Position numbers and translations under genes: made by a program. Under the pieces are notes generated by a model. It did not search any database. It was not told the DNA's origin and saw only the letters and a list, made by a program, of their open reading frames with translations. Of a stretch of DNA of 64,000 bases, positions 58,040 through 64,000 are shown one piece after another. The DNA comes from Rehmannia glutinosa (Eukaryota; Streptophyta; Magnoliopsida; Lamiales; Orobanchaceae): the NCBI GenBank assembly GCA_016081115.2, contig JABTTQ020003456.1, positions 930,001-994,000 of the forward strand. Direction: 5' to 3'. How positions within the stretch are numbered: position 1 is the stretch's first letter; every line of letters starts with the position of its first letter.

Positions 58040-60105
58040 AGAAGCATTGTCTAGTCCGAAGCTCCTCTGCGGAAAGAAGCTATCAATAATGAGATAGATT
58101 ATATCATGCAAAATCACATTTGGGAGTTTGTTGATCTCTCACCAAGGGTTGCAAACCTTAGGGATACAAGTGGATCCTTAAAAGAAAGTATAAAGCGAGA
58201 TGGATCTATCGACAAGTATAAAGCCCGATTGGTAGCTAAAGGGTTTAGACAAAAGGAGGGATATGACTTCTTTGATACATATTCTCTGTCACGAGGATTA
58301 CGTCCATTCGTGTTCTCATTGCTATTGCAGACTTTGCATAACCTTGAGATACATTAAATGGGCGTTATCACGCTTCTTGAATGGTGAGCTTGAAGAGGAG
58401 ATCTATATGGAACAACCCGAGGGGTACGTTGCACCCGGTCAAGAGCGAAAGGTGTGTAAACTTGTTAAGTCACTTTATGGACTAAAACAAGCACCTAAGC
58501 AATGGCATGAAAAGTTTGACTCGACTATGAAGTCAAACGGTTTCAAGATCAACGAATGTGACAAGTGTGTCTACATTAAAGGTACTACAAATGATTACGT
58601 CATAGTATGCCTTTATGTGGATGATATGTTGATCATGGGTAGTAGTCATGATTTAATCATGAATACTAAGAACATGTTGAAGAAAAACTTTGACATGAAG
58701 GATATGAGATTATCGATGTTATATTAGGGATTAATATCTCTAGGACTTGAGATGGAATTGTCTTGTCATAGTCCCATTATGTCGAAAGCATACTCGGAAG
58801 GTTTAATGCTTTTGATAGCGTTATTTAAGACACTGTAGATCTAATTCTACACTTGGCCAAGAATAGAGGCGAACGGTTTCATTTGGAATATGCAAGGGTG
58901 ATTGGCGCCCGATGTACTTAACGAATTGTACACGCCGGACATTGCATATTCATTGAGTAAACTTAGTAGGTTCACAAGTAACCCAAGCGGATCACTGGAA
59001 AGCCGTGACAAGAGTACTTAGATATTTAAAGTGTACCATGAACTATTGAATACTTTATACGAGATATCCAAAGAGTATTAGAAGTATACTTTGATGCCAA
59101 TTGGATATCGACACAAAAGACTCCAAGTCCACAAGTGGATTTGTTTTCACAATAGGTGGAGGAGCGGTGTCGTGGAAATCTTCTAAGCAGGCGTGCATAG
59201 CTCGATCCATTATGGAATCCAAGTTCATTGGTTTGGATAAAGCCGAGAAGAAGCGAGAATGACTTAGAAACTTCTTAAAGGATATTCGGTGTTGGAATAA
59301 GCTCGTACTCTTTGTTATGATACAATGTTGTGATAGTCAATCAACAATGGAAGGGCACAAAGCAAAGTATGTATAATGGTAAGTCTAGACATATATGTCG
59401 GAGACACAATACCATTAGACAAGTTGATTTTGAATGGGGTTATTTCGGTTGACTACGTGAAGTCAAAGGAAAACCTTGCGGATCCATTTACGAAAGGCAT
59501 AAATCGAGATCAATTGTATAAACCGTTAAGGGAATGGGTTTAAAATCCACAACTTAAAGAATGTTCATAGCGGTAACCCAACCTTGTGAATTGGAGATCC
59601 CAAGACCTTGGTTCAATGGGACAACTAAGTTATGAATGTTCAGTTGAACACTTGGAAAATGTGTTAGCTCATTTTCGATACATCCAAGTGAATGTAAACC
59701 TCACCTGAATGTGGTGAGGTTAAGTTTAAGACTTTTAATGATTCCTATACCGAAAGGTGGAGTATGGCAGGATACTCTTCAATAGGAGATCACCTATATA
59801 AGTGAGAGGTAATGGCCGCTTCGAAAGAAACACTTATGAATCTAAGATATGGTCCAGGGCCGAAATGGACACAACGTGAGAACAACAAGTGTTAGAGTTG
59901 TTATTGTGTAAATCTTGTTGTCTTGGTTTACACAAGCGGTGAGTAGTTCAAGACATCGCGTCAGTAAGCAGCTAGTAAATCCGATAGTATTTTACTAAGG
60001 AAGGTTCAAAGCCACAAGCTACCTATCCTGATGCAATAATGATTTGCCGAGACTTTCAAGCGAATCTGCATACACGCATGCATTAATTTCATTCATGTGG
60101 GAGAT
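58040..60105 (+). pseudogene. reverse transcriptase and RNase H of Tork-like Copia
   Basis: RT pieces: YKARLVAKGFRQKEGYDFFDT near 58220-58280, LNGELEEEIYMEQPEGYV near 58377-58430, SLYGLKQAPKQWHEKF near 58470-58518 and catalytic CLYVDDMLIMGS near 58609-58644. RNase H remnants run from ~59085 to the C-terminal ENLADPFTKGINRDQL near 59471-59520. The last ~560 bp before the 3' LTR are non-coding. Confidence 0.8.
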
Positions 60106-61263
60106 TGTTGCAAATTTGGTCTTGAGAAATGGGTGTTGACCCAATTTTGACCAAATAATCAAGTGGTTTCCATTTGTGAAAAATGGAATTAAATTATTTG
60201 TAAAAATTCTACTAAGAGAGTAGATGAGAATAGCATTTGGAATTTCTCAAAATCGATTAGGGTGAACGAGAAATTAATGCTAGAAATTAGCCACTCAATA
60301 CAAATAAATATTATGAAAAATAGAAAGCGTAGGGGAGGAGGAATGCTCCATCCCACATAGGAAAAAGAGAGGATAAAGTTGCACACTTAATATATCCCAA
60401 GTTGGACATATGAGTTTGGGCCTCGGGGGCACCCAAGTTTTTAAAGGGGTGAGGACCTACATGCTTGTGGGTTTGGTTCAAAGCACACGCGCGCCGCCGC
60501 CGCCCGCCCGTCGGCCGGCCTGGGTCCGGGTCCTGGGCTTGGGCTTGGGCTTCAAGGCCCTTATTCTTTTTGGACCAAAAACCTCTAAAATTAAGTATTT
60601 GATTAATTTTTGTAATTAATTAAATAGATTTAATTAATTCTCGTAATAAATTAAATAAGTTCAACAGGAAAGTTTCGGACCCCAAGACGGGCGGAGCACG
60701 GCCCGTGCGGTCGGGTCGTGCTAGTTTTGCGCCGCACACGACGGGCGAGGAACACGGCCGTGTCTGGGGCGTCTTGGTGCCGAACTTTTTGCGCGCTTGG
60801 CCTGCGACGGGCAGCGCATGGCCCGTGCGTCTGGTCGTGCTCCCCTGTGCAGGTGCGTCTGTTCAGTGCAAAGGTGCCTTTTCGAGCCTACTGACACACG
60901 ATTTTCCGTGACGGGCACTTCATTGCCTATATTATTGAAGCTCTCTGCAGATGAATTAAGACACGAAATCATCAGATTAAAATCGTCATTTGCATTACAA
61001 AGCATATCGATTCTCCCCTTCCTTTATAGCTTGAAAGTCAAAACACTTTAAGAAATTTTGTGTTTCGAGTTTGCAAGTGTTGTAAACTCGAGACGTAAAT
61101 AGTCGTTGTATCTTAGAACGTACGCGGAATCGTTAGCACTTGTATACGGGGCGTTTTCATCTTGCGGAGATGGAATCCAATTCAGGCCCGACTAATAAGC
61201 CTATACATTTATCCTTGCCATTTTCTTCCAAACGAAACCATACACCTTATAATTTACCCAACA
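60106..61263 (+). repeat. 3' LTR of Tork-like Copia
   Basis: 1158 bp, with the GC-rich patch at 60480-60560 (GCGCGCCGCCGCCGCCC and beyond) and a G-rich run of TGGGCTTGGGCTTGGGCTT. It pairs with 54561-55639. Confidence 0.85.
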
Positions 61264-61522
61264 TATTATGCACGTGATATTCACTTGTTGTATTAGAATA
61301 CTAGTGGCATGATTGGTCAATTGGAAGGGTGGGAATAGATTATAGAATGTGCATTTCGTGGTTCAATCTCATTCACGTGATTGGTATAGTTTAGTGATGG
61401 GAATATCCATCCCATGAAAATCCCTATTACCAAAAGTGAGATATGGTTATTTATCCCTTCCCCATGAGTTAAGCTATTCCCGATCATAAAGAAAAACTAA
61501 TTTTGCTTTCAATGAAATTATT

Positions 61523-63294
61523 TGATGGAGATAATATCTACTTCATTATCTTTTGATTTTAGAATATCTAATATTTTAGATAGTGATTTGTGTGTTTAGG
61601 ATTCTATTTAGTTTATTTTTAAGTTTTCTAGTCAAGTTAGGATTTTTATTATGGTAGGATTTTAATCATATAAATACTAGCTATTTTATTATTTTTAGGG
61701 AGGTTGAATATTATTAATTTTGAGATTTATCTTTTTTTCATTGCAATTTACGTTTCTTTGTGAAGATTTCGTGTTGCTTTTGTTCGTTGTTCGTTTATTC
61801 GTGTTTCTCCATGCATCGATTGGTATTGAGACCGATTTCGCTCCCTAAACTATGTTGTTCGAGGACAGATCCACAATGCACGACATCGCACGCGGATATG
61901 TCAACAGACCGATTTATTGACACAATAGCGGATAATCACGTTTCGCATCCAATGGCGAGGAATTTTTCGAAGCGTCGATGCCACCTCACGGTCGTCGATC
62001 GATCGCGTGAAAGCGATGAAGGCGTGTGGTCGGAACTATCGTGATGGATATGTTTTTATTTTTATCCATCCTCATATATTTCATCAAACGAGGATAATGA
62101 TGGACCACCAATTTTTGACGAGGAAGGCGAAGAACCCATTTTGAGAGATTGATTGTGAAAAACCTCCGCACCAAGAGAATTGTGAGTATGATGACCCACC
62201 AATTTTCGATGGGTCATCAATGGCTATGATGGTGTGCCAATTTTTGACAAAGAAATTGCGGATAATGGTGATTAGATGTGGTATATGACAAGTTTGGATC
62301 TCGAGAAGAATGATGTTGTGCGGAGTGGTGACATGAGTTTTAGAGCGAATGGGACTAGACATGTAGTGTATAATTTCGCACATGGGTTCTCAATATTCTC
62401 AATAACGGTGTTTAATTATTTATTCGACAAGAAAATTAAACCGAGCATCGAAAATATATATTCAAATTAGGATGGTTAACGCCGCGATTGACTACAAAAT
62501 CATGGCGAGAATTTGATACAAGACAAATTGGAGTACCAATTGAGATAATTGGTAGGTTAGGCGATGAGAGAATCATAATGGATTTGTCAACCCACAAATG
62601 GCCCCACAAAATTAGCTTGAATGGATTGAACAATCCATTCTTCATAACCGATAGCAAAGCTCATTGTCGCATAGCGGATCTTCATGTCAACATAATGATG
62701 ACTTGGTACATTGAGAAGAACTCAACGGAATGTTCCATTTCCATTATCTTTTTTAGTCTTCATCATTTGCTCCCCTTTATCATGATGTTCACGACAACCC
62801 TTGGAGATGACCTTGTGGTTGTAGATTTGCAAGTGTTGGGCAACGGACTATCTTGGGTTAATGGCGTGATCTCCGACCATTATTGGCCGACTCATTTAGC
62901 GCAAAAGATGGTTGTTCTATCGAGCCATGTGATTATCGCGATTCGTACAACCTCGAAAAATTATTTCCCTTGTGTTTCCATCTCGTCCTCCTCGCGCCCC
63001 TCCATGGTTTTATAATTTTCCTAATGGCGATCTCCTTCCGATTCGAGGACGAATCGTCTCGACTCCGGAGAGAATGATGGAGATAATATCTAGTTTATTA
63101 TCTTTTACGATTTTAGAATATCTTATATTTTAGATAGTGATTTGTGTGTTTAGGATTCTATTTAGTTTATTTTTAAGTTTCCTAGTCAAGTTAGGAGTTT
63201 TATTGTGGTCGGATTTTAATCCTATAAATACTTGCTATTTTATTATTTTTAGGAGATTGAATATTATTAAGTTTTGAGATTGTTCTCTTTTCCA
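61523..63294 (+). mobile_element. short LTR element of unknown family
   Basis: Two ~220 bp direct repeats, 61523-61740 and 63075-63294 (TGATGGAGATAATATCTA...), bracket ~1.3 kb. A primer-site-like TGGTATTGAGAC (61821-61832) lies ~80 bp after the first repeat, so the real LTR may be longer and the right copy truncated. Just before the right repeat the plus strand reads FRFEDESSRLRRE, a C-terminal tail style seen in some Gypsy polyproteins. Frames inside (for example 62488-63015) are not recognised. It may be a non-autonomous or heavily deleted element. No TSD was found. Confidence 0.6.
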
Positions 63295-63300
63295 AAGCAT

Positions 63301-63488
63301 ATTTTTTTTTTGGGTGGAGTATTTACGATGTCTGACAAAGATAGTGGCTATCTGTTTGAGTGTATTTATACGATGTGGGTTGAGGGGCATGTAAGAGAAA
63401 TATAGTGGGGAGGGGCATGCTACGATTGGGCCACAAGCAAAAATCACAAATGGATAGAGATATGATAATGTATATATCTTCCCATTGG
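63301..63488 (-). other. duplicated DXS core promoter
   Basis: Matches 46320-46513 over ~190 bp in the same orientation: TATTTATA (63363-63370), GGTTGAGGGGCATGTAAGAG, ATATAGTGGG, ATTGGGCCAC and GGATAGAGATATGATAATGTA are shared. The ACGT core of the DXS promoter is lost (CCACAAGC in place of CCACGTAAGC). It is sandwiched between two LTR elements, and no DXS exon follows within the window. Confidence 0.8.
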
Positions 63489-63490
63489 AG

Positions 63491-64000
63491 TGTTGGAAAT
63501 TTAGTTTTGATAAAGTGGGTGTCATCCCGACTTTGACCAAATTTTCGATGGCTAAGAATTTAATTCTGGAGGAATTAAATTATGAATGGTTAATCTACCT
63601 TTCGAGTAGATGTTCGTAGTATTTTGTATTTCCCAAAACCAAATTTTGAGTAATGAGTGAGAAATTAATACACGAAGTTGGCCACACGAATGCGCAAGAT
63701 AGTTTATCCTAGTATAAATACTAGAAGGTGTTATTGGTTGGATATACTATAACACAAGTTGATGATCACAATAGGCCATGGGCGGCCCGACTCTTTGGGC
63801 TCGGGTCCAGGTTTCGTTAGTTTGTCACTCGAAAATGGGCTTGGCCCAAATTCAAGTGAGTGTTGGACCGATGTATCTAGACATTGGAGGTGTGCGGGTT
63901 CATGTATGTCTCTTGGAGTTTGTAACTCCTAGATAGTGGTCATAATGTGATTTGTAACTCTTGGAGTTACATTTGGTTTTAATTGCCCATTTTCTATCAT
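63491..64000 (+). mobile_element. 5' end of another TGTTGGAA-family LTR (runs off the window)
   Basis: Starts TGTTGGAAATTTAGTTTTGA and follows the same plan as 33996-34919 and 54561-55639 (a GACTTTGACCAAA phrase, a GAGTAGATG block, TTCCCAAAACCA, GAGTGAGAAATTAAT, GAAGTTGGCCA). It is cut by the end of the window, so it may be a solo LTR or the 5' LTR of a full element. Confidence 0.7.

Larger units (their letters stand above)
54561..61263 (+). mobile_element. Ty1/Copia element (Tork-like), decayed full-length copy
   Basis: LTRs 54561-55639 and 60106-61263 (TGTTG.AAATTTGG...TACCC.ACA) with 5-bp TSD TATTA at 54556-54560 and 61264-61268. A purine tract, GTGGGAGAT, precedes the 3' LTR. The internal order gag, protease, integrase, RT, RNase H defines Copia; the lineage Tork is inferred from gag and RT motifs and LTR size. 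Every coding domain is frameshifted. Confidence 0.88.

Noticed and set aside
55677..60105. possible intact Copia polyprotein gene
   Set aside because: All domains are frameshifted and stops interrupt gag, integrase and RT, so it is annotated as decayed.
62488..63015. 175-codon frame as a host gene
   Set aside because: It lies between the direct repeats of an LTR element, has no known domain and no splice or promoter context.
1..64000. a new multi-gene system or biosynthetic cluster
   Set aside because: Only three unrelated host genes are present. A single DXS gene beside a peroxidase and an F-box gene is not evidence of a cluster.

Overview
The window is nuclear DNA of a flowering plant. 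Genes have introns with GT-AG borders, the spacers are AT-rich and packed with plant transposons, and two gene families present (class III peroxidase, plastid DXS) are plant-type. The N-terminus of the DXS protein looks like the class 2 DXS of asterids, perhaps Lamiales; that taxonomic guess is an inference. I recognise three host genes: a class III peroxidase (+, 30875-33692, 4 exons), an intronless F-box/LRR gene (+, 35863-37443) and a 1-deoxy-D-xylulose-5-phosphate synthase gene (DXS, -, 46046-38978, 10 exons). No tRNA, rRNA or CRISPR was seen.

Left third (1-29107): an AT-rich spacer with a hairpin, a Mutator-like MITE and a SINE leads into a Russian-doll transposon nest. A ~4.7 kb Copia element with ~208 bp LTRs (4762-29102, +, TSD CAGAG) was hit twice by one large Sirevirus-like Copia family. 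A full copy lies in its 5' LTR (4861-22985, -, TSD TTTAA) and a solo LTR in its integrase (24993-26459, +, TSD GATAT). The full copy was in turn split in gag by a 10.8 kb Tekay-like Gypsy chromovirus with 3 kb LTRs (9616-20440, +, TSD TTTGT). Every level is supported by a target site duplication read from the sequence.

Middle (29108-46520): the three host genes, separated by a solo LTR (33996-34919, TSD TTATG), a SINE with a 13-bp TSD and several MITEs. The DXS introns are unusually rich in a GGGATAATTAC... MITE family with 9-bp TSDs (Mutator-like). One nested pair sits exactly at the splice donor of exon 5. A CACTA MITE and two long foldback repeats are also intronic. DXS feeds the plastid MEP isoprenoid pathway, the peroxidase is a secreted haem enzyme, and the F-box protein would act in SCF ubiquitin ligases; nothing suggests these three work together.

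Right third (46520-64000): AT-rich spacer with SINEs, a hAT MITE, a ~1.4 kb near-perfect foldback and a 5'-truncated LINE. Then come a decayed ~6.7 kb Tork-like Copia (54561-61263, TSD TATTA), a short LTR element (61523-~63294), a second copy of the DXS core promoter (~63300-63488) and the start of another LTR running off the window.

Caution: DXS (four sites), the peroxidase (one site) and at least two sites in the young Tekay element are broken by single missing bases in short homopolymers, while everything around them is intact. Consensus errors in the assembly may explain this better than true pseudogenes.
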